Shown one piece after another: positions 55,787-64,000 of a DNA stretch of 64,000 nt (position 1 is its first letter; every line of letters starts with the position of its first letter). The position numbers and the translations under genes were made by a program. Origin of the DNA: Mesorhizobium sp. M4B.F.Ca.ET.058.02.1.1. Lineage in GTDB: Bacteria > Pseudomonadota > Alphaproteobacteria > Rhizobiales > Rhizobiaceae. The stretch spans positions 558,001-622,000 of the forward strand of contig NZ_CP034450.1 in the NCBI RefSeq assembly GCF_003952505.1, read 5' to 3'. The notes under the pieces were generated by a model. The model had not been told where the DNA came from. It did no database searches and worked only from the letters and a program-made list of their open reading frames with translations.

Positions 55787-56434
55787 TATTTCGTTTCCTC
55801 CCGGCAGCCGCCAGCCGCAGCTTGCGGGGCAAAGCCCGCTGCTTCGGTCCTGGAACATGGATGCCGGACAATTGAACGTCCGCCGGCCGCCGCTTGAGCG
55901 CCATGGCGGTGCCGCCCGCAGCCACGATGGCGCGGTTTGCTGCGGACCTTTCCATGATTGCGCTTGAAGCCATTGGCACCAGCAGAACCTTTTGAACCAA
56001 AGCCCGGACGAACCGGACCAGCTTGTTTGCTCATACAGAGCCGGCGCGGGACACCCCGGCCGTTTTCCTCACGCAAGCGATTCCCCCGCCACGGGCGCAC
56101 GCCTGCGAAATTCGTCGCGATCACCTGAAGCCTTTTCGCTGGAAGCGAAAGGAGCCGCCTTTCATCTGACCTGTAGCAGGAAGCTGCGGAGGAAGCGGTT
56201 CCAGGATTGCAGTGATCCACCATCGCTTTTATGATTTGGCGGCAGGGAAGGCAACCCCGATTTCGGATGCCGGCAAAAAGGAGTTCCCTAAGGGAAGCCC
56301 GGCCTTCAATTCCTTGCGCGAAAAGGCTTGGTTAACCTTCTCTGGATACCAATCGTTAATCGAGTTCGCGGCCTTGCCGGCACTTCGATGCAACGACCGG
56401 CGCCTGGCGCCAAACCGGGAGCAACTGAAAGAAC
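55787..56434. promoter_or_regulatory. 648-nt divergent leader between rne and the amidase gene
   Basis: No gene is supported here. The region is divergent between rne (leftward) and the amidase (rightward), so it must hold both promoters. rne homologues typically have long autoregulatory 5' leaders, which fits this length, but I cannot define the transcript. An AT-richer patch with GGTTAACC at about 56330 may belong to the amidase promoter. Confidence 0.4.
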
Positions 56435-57694
56435 ATGGGACTGGCAGGCACCGCAAACAAGGGTCGTTGCGCAGCCTGGCCTGTCTTGCATGCGGCCTGC
56501 GCGTTTTTGCTTATGGCGGTTTTCCTCGGCCTGTCGGGCGTTTCCCGCGCCGGAGACGCGCCGCTCGGCGCCACCAGCTACAAGATGGCCGGCGATGCCA
56601 CCAAGATGCGCATCGTCATGACTTTCGACCGCGAGCCCGACATTAAATGGTTCCTGCTGCGCGGCCCCAATCGCCTCGTCGTTGACCTGCCGCGCACCAG
56701 ATTCGCCATGAGTGCCAAGGATGTGAAGGCGCGCGGCCTGGTCCGGGCTGTACGCTACGGCGATCAGGGTGAGGGGTCACGGCTGATCCTCACCAGCAAG
56801 GGGCCGTTTGCGGTCGACAAGCTCGACGTACTCAAGAACGACGACGGCGGCGGCTATCGCATCGCCATCGACATATCGGCGGCCTCCGCGCGGGAATTCG
56901 ATGCCGCGCTCGCCAACCAGGCGTTGACCACCGGCTCGACGGTGTCAACCGACAAGGGCGGCAGGGTCGGAACCGGGCCGATCTCCAATCCCGGCCATCG
57001 CTTCACCGTCGTCATCGATCCCGGCCATGGCGGCGTCGACGGCGGCGCCGAGGGTCTCAACGGCACCATCGAGAAGAATGTCACGCTCGCCTTCGCCACC
57101 GAGTTGCGCGACCAGCTCGTCGCGGTCGGCAAATACGATGTGTTCATGACGCGCGAGACGGACGAGTTCCTGCGGCTGGACGACCGGGTGCGCATCGCCC
57201 GCCAGCATGAGGCCGACCTGCTGATATCGATCCACGCCGACACGATCAGCGTCAAGGGCATTCGCGGCGCCACCGTCTACACCGTCTCCGACAAGGCTTC
57301 CGATCCCGAGGCGCAGGCGCTCGCCGATCGCGAGAACCTCTCCGACCAGTTCGCCGGCATGGAGATCAAGGACGACAACAAGGAAGTGACCGACATCCTG
57401 ATCGACCTGATCCGCCGCGAGACCCACAGCTTCTCGATGAGCTTTGCCCATACGCTGGTCGGGCAGCTTTCGACCAGCGTCGGCCTGATCAACAATCCGC
57501 AGCGCTCTGCCGGGTTCAAGGTGCTGAAGGCGCCTGACGTGCCTTCAGTGCTGGTCGAGCTGGGCTATCTCTCCAACGCCAAGGACGAAGCGCAACTGCT
57601 CAGCGCCGACTGGCGCGGCAAGGCCGCGCAGAGCATAACCAACGCCGTCGCGCTGTTCGCATCAGCCAAGGCCGGAACGGGGACCGGAGGCTGA
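56435..57694 (+). CDS. N-acetylmuramoyl-L-alanine amidase (AmiC type)
   Basis: A 419-residue periplasmic peptidoglycan amidase for daughter-cell separation. It has a signal peptide (about 1-40), an AMIN domain (about 45-150, VVDLPRTRFAM) and an Amidase_3 domain (about 185-410). Zinc ligands are in VIDPGHGGVDGGAEG (His, Glu) and SIHADTI (His), and the catalytic Glu is in VLVELGYLSN. It is followed at 211 nt by the PBP1A gene, a usual rhizobial order. Confidence 0.94.
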   Translation: MGLAGTANKGRCAAWPVLHAACAFLLMAVFLGLSGVSRAGDAPLGATSYKMAGDATKMRIVMTFDREPDIKWFLLRGPNRLVVDLPRTRFAMSAKDVKARGLVRAVRYGDQGEGSRLILTSKGPFAVDKLDVLKNDDGGGYRIAIDISAASAREFDAALANQALTTGSTVSTDKGGRVGTGPISNPGHRFTVVIDPGHGGVDGGAEGLNGTIEKNVTLAFATELRDQLVAVGKYDVFMTRETDEFLRLDDRVRIARQHEADLLISIHADTISVKGIRGATVYTVSDKASDPEAQALADRENLSDQFAGMEIKDDNKEVTDILIDLIRRETHSFSMSFAHTLVGQLSTSVGLINNPQRSAGFKVLKAPDVPSVLVELGYLSNAKDEAQLLSADWRGKAAQSITNAVALFASAKAGTGTGG

Positions 57695-57905
57695 GGTGGC
57701 TGCCGCCTGCAACCAGAGGCGGCGTTGCACGGCGACAACACCCGGCGCTATAATTTCCCGAGAGGGAAGCCGAAAACCCGGTGCTGCCGTATTTTGTCCA
57801 CATGGTGGCGACATGGGTTTTCCATTGCGGATTGGGACCGTCCCGGAAGCTTGCGCCAAAGGCGGCTTCGTTTAGGAAATTCCCGAACCACGGACTGGAG
57901 CGGGC

Positions 57906-60329
57906 ATGATTCGTCTCATCGGCTATTTCTTCGGCATCGGAACGACGCTGGCCCTTATCGTGGCCGCCGGCGTGGCGATCTACATCAGCCATCTGGCGAA
58001 GGATCTGCCCGACTACGAGGCTGGCCATGCGTCGGATGGCTCGCTGATGGCTGAATATGCGCGCGAGCGCCGTCTCTATCTGCCGATCCAGGCGGTCCCG
58101 GATCGTGTGAAGGCCGCCTTCCTCTCGGCCGAGGACAAGAATTTCTACAACCATCCCGGCATTGACGTGACCGGCCTCGGCCGCGCCATCATCGTCAACC
58201 TGCAGAATTTTGGGTCGGGCAGACGCCAGGTCGGTGCCTCGACGATCACCCAGCAGGTGGCGAAGAACTTCCTGCTCACCTCGGACCAGACCTACGAGCG
58301 CAAGATCAAGGAGATGATCCTGGCCTTTCGCATCGAGCAGGCCTACTCGAAGGACCGCATCCTCGAGCTCTATCTCAACGAGATTTTCTTCGGCTTCGGC
58401 GCCTATGGCGTGGCCGGCGCGGCGCTGACCTATTTCGACAAGTCGGTCAACGAGCTCACGGTGGCAGAGGCGGCCTATCTCGCCTCGCTGCCGAAAGGCC
58501 CCAACAACTATCACCCCTTCAAGCATGCCGACCGCGCGCTGGAGCGCCGCAACTGGGTGATCGACCAGATGGTCGAGAACGGCTATGTGACGCGCGAGGA
58601 AGGCGACAAGGCCAAGGCCGAGCCGCTTGGCGTGACGCCACGCCGCAACGGCTCATACCTGTTCGCAGGCGAGTATTTCACCGAGGAAGTGCGCCGCCAG
58701 ATCATCGCCCGCTACGGCGAGAATGCGCTCTACGAGGGCGGTCTTTCGGTGCGCACGACGCTTGACCCGAAGATACAGCTCATTGCCCGCAAGGCGATGC
58801 AGAACGGGTTGCTGAAGTACGACACACTGCGCGGCTATCGCGGACCAGTGACCCACATCGACGTTTCCGGCGACTGGGGCGTGCCGCTCGGCAACGTCAA
58901 GGGTCTGGAGGACGTGCCCGAGTGGGCGCTTGCCGTGGTGCTTGACAGTTCCGACACCGGCCTCTCCATCGGCCTGCAACCGGCGCGTCAGGTCTCGGGC
59001 GACATCGTCAAGGAGCGCGTCGAAGGCACCGTCAGCAAGGACGACATGGGATTTGCCATGCGTCACATCGTTGACGGCAAGAGCGTCAAGGCAAAATCGC
59101 CGGCGGACGTGCTGCAGCCCGGCGATGTCGTCTTCGTGCAGAAGAACGAAGGTTCGGACAGCGCCTACAGCCTGCGTCAGGTCCCGGAAGTGGAAGGCGG
59201 CCTGGTCGCCATGGATCCGCACACCGGTCGCGTACTCGCCATGGTGGGCGGCTTCTCCTATGCGCAATCGGAGTTCAATCGGGCGACCCAGGCGATGCGT
59301 CAGCCGGGCTCCTCATTCAAGCCGATCGTCTATTCGGCCGCGCTCGACAATGGCTACACGCCGGCCTCGGTGATCATGGACGGCCCGATCACCATCCAGA
59401 GCGGCAACACGACATGGACGCCGAAGAATTATGACGGCACCGCTGCCGGTCCGGCGACATTGCGTTCCGGCATCGAAAAGTCGCGCAACCTGATGACGGT
59501 GCGGCTCGCCAACGACATGGGCATGAAGCTGGTTGTCGAATATGCCGAGCGCTTTGGCGTCTATGACCATCTTGCACCCTACCTGCCGATGGCACTCGGC
59601 TCCGGCGAGACGACGGTGATGCGCATGGTGTCGGCCTATTCGATCATGGCCAATGGCGGCAAGTCGATCAAACCCTCGCTGATAGACCGCATCCAGGATC
59701 GCTATGGCAAGACCGTGTTCAAGCAGGACGAGCGCGGCTGCGAAGGCTGCAACGCCGCTGAGTGGAAGAACCAGACTGAGCCGGAGCTGGTGGACAATTC
59801 CGAGCAGGTGCTCGATCCGATGACCGCCTACCAGATCACCTCGATGATGGAAGGCGTCGTACAGCGCGGCACCGGCGCCACCATCGCCGAACTCGGGCGT
59901 CACATCGCCGGCAAGACCGGCACGACGAATGACGAGAAGGATGCCTGGTTCATCGGCTATACGCCGAACCTGGTTGTCGGCCTCTATATGGGCTTCGACA
60001 CGCCAAAGGGTCTCGGCAAGGGCGCGACCGGTGGCGGCCTCGCGGCGCCCATCTTCAAGGACTTCATGCGCGTGGCGCTGGACGGCACGCCCAATGTCGA
60101 CTTCCAGGTTCCGGAAGGCATGAAGCTCATCGCCATCAACCGCAAGACCGGCATGAAGGCAGCCGAAGGCGAGGCGGGCACGATCATCGAAGCTTTCAAG
60201 CCAGGCACCGGCCCGGCCGACAGCTATTGGGTGATCGGCATGGGAGCCGACGGTTCGAACGGCGCCGGCGGCGCGCTGTCGCCGCAAGCCACGCAGGCCA
60301 TCCAGGATGGCGGCGGCGGACTTTACTGA
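57906..60329 (+). CDS. Penicillin-binding protein 1A
   Basis: An 807-residue bifunctional peptidoglycan synthase. It has a membrane anchor (about 3-28) and a GT51 glycosyltransferase domain (about 50-230) with AEDKNFYNHPGID (catalytic Glu), QVGASTITQQVAKNFLL and the second Glu in ILELYLNEIFFG. An OB-like insertion (about 310-410) precedes the transpeptidase with SSFKP (nucleophile Ser), SRN and KTGTTND motifs. It polymerises and cross-links the wall on the periplasmic face. All catalytic motifs are intact. Confidence 0.96.
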   Translation: MIRLIGYFFGIGTTLALIVAAGVAIYISHLAKDLPDYEAGHASDGSLMAEYARERRLYLPIQAVPDRVKAAFLSAEDKNFYNHPGIDVTGLGRAIIVNLQNFGSGRRQVGASTITQQVAKNFLLTSDQTYERKIKEMILAFRIEQAYSKDRILELYLNEIFFGFGAYGVAGAALTYFDKSVNELTVAEAAYLASLPKGPNNYHPFKHADRALERRNWVIDQMVENGYVTREEGDKAKAEPLGVTPRRNGSYLFAGEYFTEEVRRQIIARYGENALYEGGLSVRTTLDPKIQLIARKAMQNGLLKYDTLRGYRGPVTHIDVSGDWGVPLGNVKGLEDVPEWALAVVLDSSDTGLSIGLQPARQVSGDIVKERVEGTVSKDDMGFAMRHIVDGKSVKAKSPADVLQPGDVVFVQKNEGSDSAYSLRQVPEVEGGLVAMDPHTGRVLAMVGGFSYAQSEFNRATQAMRQPGSSFKPIVYSAALDNGYTPASVIMDGPITIQSGNTTWTPKNYDGTAAGPATLRSGIEKSRNLMTVRLANDMGMKLVVEYAERFGVYDHLAPYLPMALGSGETTVMRMVSAYSIMANGGKSIKPSLIDRIQDRYGKTVFKQDERGCEGCNAAEWKNQTEPELVDNSEQVLDPMTAYQITSMMEGVVQRGTGATIAELGRHIAGKTGTTNDEKDAWFIGYTPNLVVGLYMGFDTPKGLGKGATGGGLAAPIFKDFMRVALDGTPNVDFQVPEGMKLIAINRKTGMKAAEGEAGTIIEAFKPGTGPADSYWVIGMGADGSNGAGGALSPQATQAIQDGGGGLY

Positions 60330-60346
60330 CGTCTGCGAGGCTACGG

Positions 60347-60382
60347 AATGGCCGGCTGATCACAGCCGGCCATTATTGCTTT
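60347..60382 (+). terminator. Rho-independent terminator after the PBP1A gene
   Basis: AATGGCCGGCT and AGCCGGCCATT make an 11-bp stem with loop GATCAC (60347-60374), followed by ATTGCTTT. It lies 17 nt after the PBP1A stop and separates it from prfB. Confidence 0.75.
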
Positions 60383-60457
60383 ACAGGCGGCGGTGCCGTG
60401 CCTATGTATCGCGCCTATCCCAGACAAGAACCAGACAACAGGACAGAACTGGCAGCC

Positions 60458-61589
60458 ATGCGCGCGGAAACGCAGAACATCGTCGACGAGATCAGGCAGG
60501 CGATAACCCTGCTGAGGAGGCATCTTTGACTGGGACCAGGCCATCAAGCGGCTTGAGTACCTGAACGTCCGCGCCGAGGATTCCAGCCTCTGGAACGAGC
60601 CGCTGGAAGCGCAGAAGCTGATGCGGGAGCGCCAGGAATTGGAGGACGGTATCGCCGCCGTCAAGGGCCTGACGCAGGCGCTGGAAGACAATATCGGCCT
60701 GATCGAGCTTGGCGAGGAAGAGGGCGACGAAGGCGTCGTGGCCGAGGCCGAAGCGGCGTTGCGCTCGATGCAGGGCGAAGCCAAGGCCCGCCAGGTCGAG
60801 ACGTTGCTGTCGGGAGAGGCCGACGCCAATGACACCTATCTCGAAATCCATGCCGGTGCCGGTGGCACCGAGAGCCAGGACTGGGCCTCGATGCTTTTGC
60901 GCATGTACACGCGCTGGGCGGAGCGCCGCCGTTTCAAGGTCGAAGTGCTGGAAGTGCATGACGGCGAAGAGGCGGGCATCAAGTCGGCCACGGTGCTGAT
61001 CAAGGGCCACAATGCCTATGGCTGGCTGAAGACCGAATCCGGCGTCCACCGGCTGGTGCGCATCTCGCCCTACGACAGCAATGCGCGGCGCCACACCTCC
61101 TTCGCCAGCGTCTGGGTCTATCCGGTCATCGACGATACGATCGAGATCGCCGTTTCCGAATCGGATGTCCGCATCGACACCTACCGTTCGTCGGGATCGG
61201 GCGGCCAGCACGTCAACACCACCGATTCGGCGGTCCGCATCACCCATCTGGCGACCGGCATAGCGGTCGCCTGCCAGGCCGAGCGTTCGCAGCACAAGAA
61301 TCGGGCCAAGGCCTGGGAGATGCTGCGCTCGCGCCTCTACGAAGAAGAGCTGAAGAAGCGCGAGGCGGTGGCCAACGCCACCGAGGCGTCGAAAAGCGAC
61401 ATCGGCTGGGGCCACCAGATCCGTTCCTACGTGCTGCAGCCCTATCAGTTGGTGAAGGATTTGCGCACCGGCGTCGAAAGCACCAGCCCGTCGAGCGTTC
61501 TCGACGGCGATCTCGACGAGTTCATGGAAGCCTCGCTGTCGCACCGCATCGAAGGCGGGGCGGGCGAAGCGGTGGCGGACCTCGACTAG
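60458..61589 (+). CDS. prfB: Peptide chain release factor 2 with programmed +1 frameshift
   Basis: This factor ends translation at UGA and UAA. The first 23 codons ([14 protein letters not shown]...LRRHL) end at an in-frame TGA (60527-60529). The slippery site CTT-TGA-C (60524-60530) is preceded by an internal Shine-Dalgarno AGGAGG (60515-60520) three bases before CTT, the known RF2 autoregulatory device. After the +1 shift the protein continues [13 protein letters not shown] to 376 residues. It carries the GGQ peptidyl-hydrolysis motif ([14 protein letters not shown]) and the stop-codon recognition segment [13 protein letters not shown] (SPY where E. coli has SPF). The ATG at 60404 is an alternative start. 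Confidence 0.95.
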
Positions 61590-61651
61590 GATATGTCCAT
61601 ATTCAGGTGAGGCCGGGCTGACACCTTGGGCACCAGATGAAGGAGGCGCTT

Positions 61652-62080
61652 GTGACCAAGCCGGACAAGGCAAATACTCACAGACTTTCCGGAAGGTGCT
61701 TTTGCGGCGCCGTCCACTACGAGGTGGCGGACGAATTCGTCTATGCCTTGAACTGCCACTGCTCGAACTGCCAGCGCGCCACCGGGTCGGCTTTCAAGCC
61801 CTTCGCCGGCATCGAGCGGGACAAGCTGCGCCTGACCGCCGGCGACGACAGGCTGCTGGTCTTCGGCGATCCGAGCGGCGCTCACGACAAGCACTGCGGG
61901 CAGTGCGGCTCGCTGCTTTATTCGGTGGTGCGGGAGGGCGCCTACGTCCACGTCACCATGGGGACGCTGGTGGATACGCCGAGCATCCGCCCGACGGCGC
62001 ATATCTTCGTTGGTTCCAAGGCGAAATGGTTCACAGTCACCGACGACCTGCCGCGGTATGATGAGCATATTCCCGGTTGA
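61652..62080 (+). CDS. GFA-family zinc protein (copy 1)
   Basis: A 142-residue protein of the glutathione-dependent formaldehyde-activating (GFA/CENP-V) family. The cysteine pairs of the zinc sites are CFCGAVHY, NCHCSNCQRATGSAF and HCGQCGSLLY. The start is probably the GTG at 61652, five bases after AAGGAGG, rather than the ATG at 61637 that lies inside that signal. Function beyond zinc binding and possible thiol-adduct chemistry is unproven. Confidence 0.88.
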   Translation: MTKPDKANTHRLSGRCFCGAVHYEVADEFVYALNCHCSNCQRATGSAFKPFAGIERDKLRLTAGDDRLLVFGDPSGAHDKHCGQCGSLLYSVVREGAYVHVTMGTLVDTPSIRPTAHIFVGSKAKWFTVTDDLPRYDEHIPG

Positions 62081-62378
62081 ACGGCTGGAACCAGCTTCAT
62101 CCGAATTTCGTTGTCCGGCACCAGACATCCGTCGCTAACGGCTCGTTAACCAAGCCGGCGCACGATTCTGGCTGCAGAGGTTTGGCGTGCGGCGCGGCGT
62201 TGCCGATGCGGCCGCTTCTTGCGCCGGCCAAGGAATCAGCCCAGCATTCGGGCTGAGGGGATAGAAGCATTTATGGCCGGACGCGGCATATCTGCGACCT
62301 GACGATCCGGCCAGTGGGAAGACACGTTCCGGGAACGGGCAAGCGAAGGCTTGGAGCTCGTTTGAAAGGAACGTTCTC

Positions 62379-62750
62379 ATGTTTGCTGCCACAATTCGAC
62401 AGGCCAAAGCCGTTGAACCGGTTGGCCGCTTCCTGTTTTTCCTGGCCGCGGCGGTCGTAGTGTTGACGGCGCCTGCGCTCGCGCATGACGCCAAGCCTAC
62501 CGCGGCATTGCCGCAAGGCTGGAGCTATCCCTTCTCCTGCTGTGCCAACTACGATTGCCGCACGACCCACTCGGGCGAAGTCCTGGAGAAGCCGGAGGGC
62601 TATGTGATCGCCGGCACGGGCGAGGTGGTTCCCATGACCGACAAGCGCGTCAAGGACAGCCCCGACGGTGAATTCCACTGGTGCGCGCATCAGGCGGGGC
62701 TCGATGCCGGCAAGACGATCTGCCTGTTCGTGCCGCCGCGCTCCTATTGA
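62379..62750 (+). CDS. Exported Cys-containing protein of unknown function
   Basis: A 123-residue protein with a long hydrophobic signal segment (about 16-36, ending PALAH) and a small mature domain with four cysteines: FSCCANYDCRTT, FHWCAHQ and ICLFVPP. Disulfide bonding is likely in the periplasm. It resembles uncharacterised short exported proteins of rhizobia. The 298-nt gap upstream holds no gene that I can support. Confidence 0.7.
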   Translation: MFAATIRQAKAVEPVGRFLFFLAAAVVVLTAPALAHDAKPTAALPQGWSYPFSCCANYDCRTTHSGEVLEKPEGYVIAGTGEVVPMTDKRVKDSPDGEFHWCAHQAGLDAGKTICLFVPPRSY

Positions 62751-62899
62751 GGCGACGGGCATCCGACCTGCGGGTCAAGGGGCATCGGGCTTTCCAGTTT
62801 TGAGAGCGGGCAGGCAAGCCTGCCGTCAGGCGGTTGTCAGGAACGCTTCTTTATGTTGCCTTGCCGTGGAGGCGGCGGACAATGGAGAGGAAATCGTTC

Positions 62900-63268
62900 A
62901 TGACCATCAAGGGAAGCTGCCACTGCGAAGCGACAACGTTCGAGGTTTCGGAACCGCCGCAAACCGTGACGCAATGCACATGCTCCTTCTGCTCGAAACG
63001 CGGCTCGCTCTGGGCCTATTATTTGCCCGAGCAATTCAAGCTCACCAGCCCGCCCGAAAACGTCTCGTTCTACCGCTGGGGGTCAAAGACCATAAAGCAC
63101 GGCTTTTGCGCCGCATGCGGCTGCGGCACCTTCACCGAAACGCCCGACTGGTCGAGCGGTGAGCCGGACTTCGACAACCCGAAGGTCAGCGTGAATTCGC
63201 GCCTGTTCGACGATTTTGACCTCGACAAGGTCGAGGTCGTCGTCATCGACGGCAAGAATCTCTGGTAG
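62900..63268 (+). CDS. GFA-family zinc protein (copy 2)
   Basis: A 122-residue GFA/CENP-V-like protein, MTIKGSCHCEATTFEV, with cysteine pairs CHC, CTCSFCSKRGSLWAYY and FCAACGCGTF. It is only distantly similar to the copy at 61652. AGAGGA eight bases before the ATG at 62900 supports this start; 62882 is an in-frame alternative. Substrate unknown. Confidence 0.87.
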   Translation: MTIKGSCHCEATTFEVSEPPQTVTQCTCSFCSKRGSLWAYYLPEQFKLTSPPENVSFYRWGSKTIKHGFCAACGCGTFTETPDWSSGEPDFDNPKVSVNSRLFDDFDLDKVEVVVIDGKNLW

Positions 63269-63423
63269 AGGGCACTGGCCGGAACGTCCGCGCATTGCGG
63301 CGACGGAAAAGCTTTGATTGGCATTTTGCCGTTCCGCTTTTCGCCGTATTTCATGCTACAAGACCGCCGGAAGGGCTGATATGGCGCGGCTGCAATGGCC
63401 GCGGTTTGGAGAGGGACATTCTC

Positions 63424-64000
63424 ATGAAGAAGACTGTGCTCGTCGTCGTGGCGACGGCTGTATTGGTGAGCGCTTGCACCACCACCGATCCCTACACCGG
63501 TGAGCAGAAGGTTTCCAACACGGCGGCCGGCGCCGGCCTTGGCGCGATCGCGGGTGCCGGGCTTGGCCTTTTGGCCGGCGGCAACGACCGCCGCAACGCG
63601 CTGATCGGCGCCGGCATCGGCGCGCTCGCCGGCGGCGCTATTGGCGCCACGATGGACCAGAACGAGGCCGAGTTGCGCCGCCAGCTCCAGGGCACCGGCG
63701 TCAGCGTCACCCGCACCGGCGACCAGATCATCCTCAACATGCCGTCCGATATCACCTTCAACGTGGACCAGGACGCGGTGAAGCCCGGCTTCTATCCGGT
63801 GTTGAATTCGGTGGCGCTGGTGCTGAACAAGTTCCGCCAGACCACGGTCGATGTTTTCGGCCACACCGATTCGACGGGCGGCGACGAACACAATTTCGAT
63901 CTGTCGCAGCGCCGCGCGCTGGCGGTCGCCAACTATCTGTCGGGGCAAGGCGTCGATTCGCGCCGCTTCGCCGTCACCGGCTTCGGCGAGACCCGTCCGG
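63424..64000 (+). CDS. OmpA-family lipoprotein, 3' end outside window
   Basis: 192 residues are visible. A lipoprotein signal (MKKTVLVVVATAVLVSAC) is followed by a glycine-zipper region (about 30-80, GAGLGAIAGAGLGLLAGG and GIGALAGGAIG) that can insert in membrane. An OmpA C-terminal domain (from about 100) has VDVFGHTDSTGGDEHNFDLSQRRALAVANYL, the peptidoglycan-binding signature. It is probably an outer-membrane lipoprotein tethering the wall. The ORF runs off the window end. Confidence 0.92.
   Translation, partial: MKKTVLVVVATAVLVSACTTTDPYTGEQKVSNTAAGAGLGAIAGAGLGLLAGGNDRRNALIGAGIGALAGGAIGATMDQNEAELRRQLQGTGVSVTRTGDQIILNMPSDITFNVDQDAVKPGFYPVLNSVALVLNKFRQTTVDVFGHTDSTGGDEHNFDLSQRRALAVANYLSGQGVDSRRFAVTGFGETRP

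Noticed and set aside
53480..55897. 805-residue ORF on the plus strand
   Set aside because: It is antisense to rne and lacks recognisable domains; its hydrophobic stretches arise from the Glu/Arg-rich rne insertion read backwards.
60458..60529. prfB as a pseudogene because of its early stop
   Set aside because: The CTT-TGA-C site with AGGAGG upstream is the known programmed frameshift of RF2; the downstream protein is intact.
1..64000. CRISPR arrays, prophage, transposases or rRNA
   Set aside because: No regularly spaced direct repeats, phage structural genes, transposase motifs or rRNA sequences were seen on either strand.

Overview
The window is high-GC DNA with the gene content and gene order of a Mesorhizobium-like alphaproteobacterium (Rhizobiales). 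Three syntenic blocks support this: accC-accB-aroQ-DsbA-M48 protease, aat/DUF2155/NDUFA12, and rne/amidase/PBP1A/prfB. DUF982, DUF2218, DUF3126 and PilZ proteins typical of rhizobia are also present. The assignment is inferred from recalled protein families and synteny, not from a database search. Most of the window is ordinary chromosomal housekeeping DNA. I saw no prophage, intact insertion sequence, CRISPR array or rRNA.

Layout. 1-6 kb: end of nadE, an ABC exporter, then a leftward set (PilZ, Nudix, gpt, tandem Usp, CinA-like). 6-9.6 kb: small accessory genes, three of them broken by single-base indels. 9.6-11.5 kb: tRNA-Leu(UAA) and a 1.5-kb islet that encodes an ankyrin-cytochrome c fusion and is bounded by a degenerate copy of the tRNA 3' half. 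11.5-19.2 kb: porin, hydrolase, adenine deaminase, two tandem DUF900 lipoproteins and an M24-fold protein. 19.3-28.7 kb: ilvA, gloA, a double cold-shock protein, DUF192, cysE, gamma-carbonic anhydrase and other small genes. 28.7-31.8 kb: ankyrin protein and a PAS/PilZ-PilZ/BTLCP group that looks like a cyclic-di-GMP surface module. 32.4-37.7 kb: sugar ABC transporter parts around a ThiS-like/BNR-propeller gene pair, with a 44-bp hairpin repeat at the operon 3' ends. 37.8-45.1 kb: rhomboid, CBS protein, gatB, panBC, NDUFA12, DUF2155. 45.1-52.7 kb: aat, accC, accB, aroQ, DsbA-like, M48 protease, aminotransferase, glutaminase. 52.8-64 kb: rne, amidase, PBP1A, prfB, two GFA proteins and the start of an OmpA lipoprotein.

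How the genes work together. accB/accC start fatty-acid synthesis. panB/panC make pantoate and pantothenate. The amidase and PBP1A act on peptidoglycan. rne, prfB, gatB and aat serve RNA decay, translation and protein turnover. prfB carries the classical CTT-TGA-C programmed +1 frameshift. Four other genes (alpha/beta hydrolase, a small secreted protein, NudK-like Nudix, RNase E tail) carry non-programmed single-base indels in G/C runs. These may be sequencing errors and should be settled before anything is inferred from them. The most interesting biological candidates are the ThiS/BNR pair with its flanking repeats, the ankyrin-cytochrome c islet beside tRNA-Leu, and the PilZ/BTLCP module.
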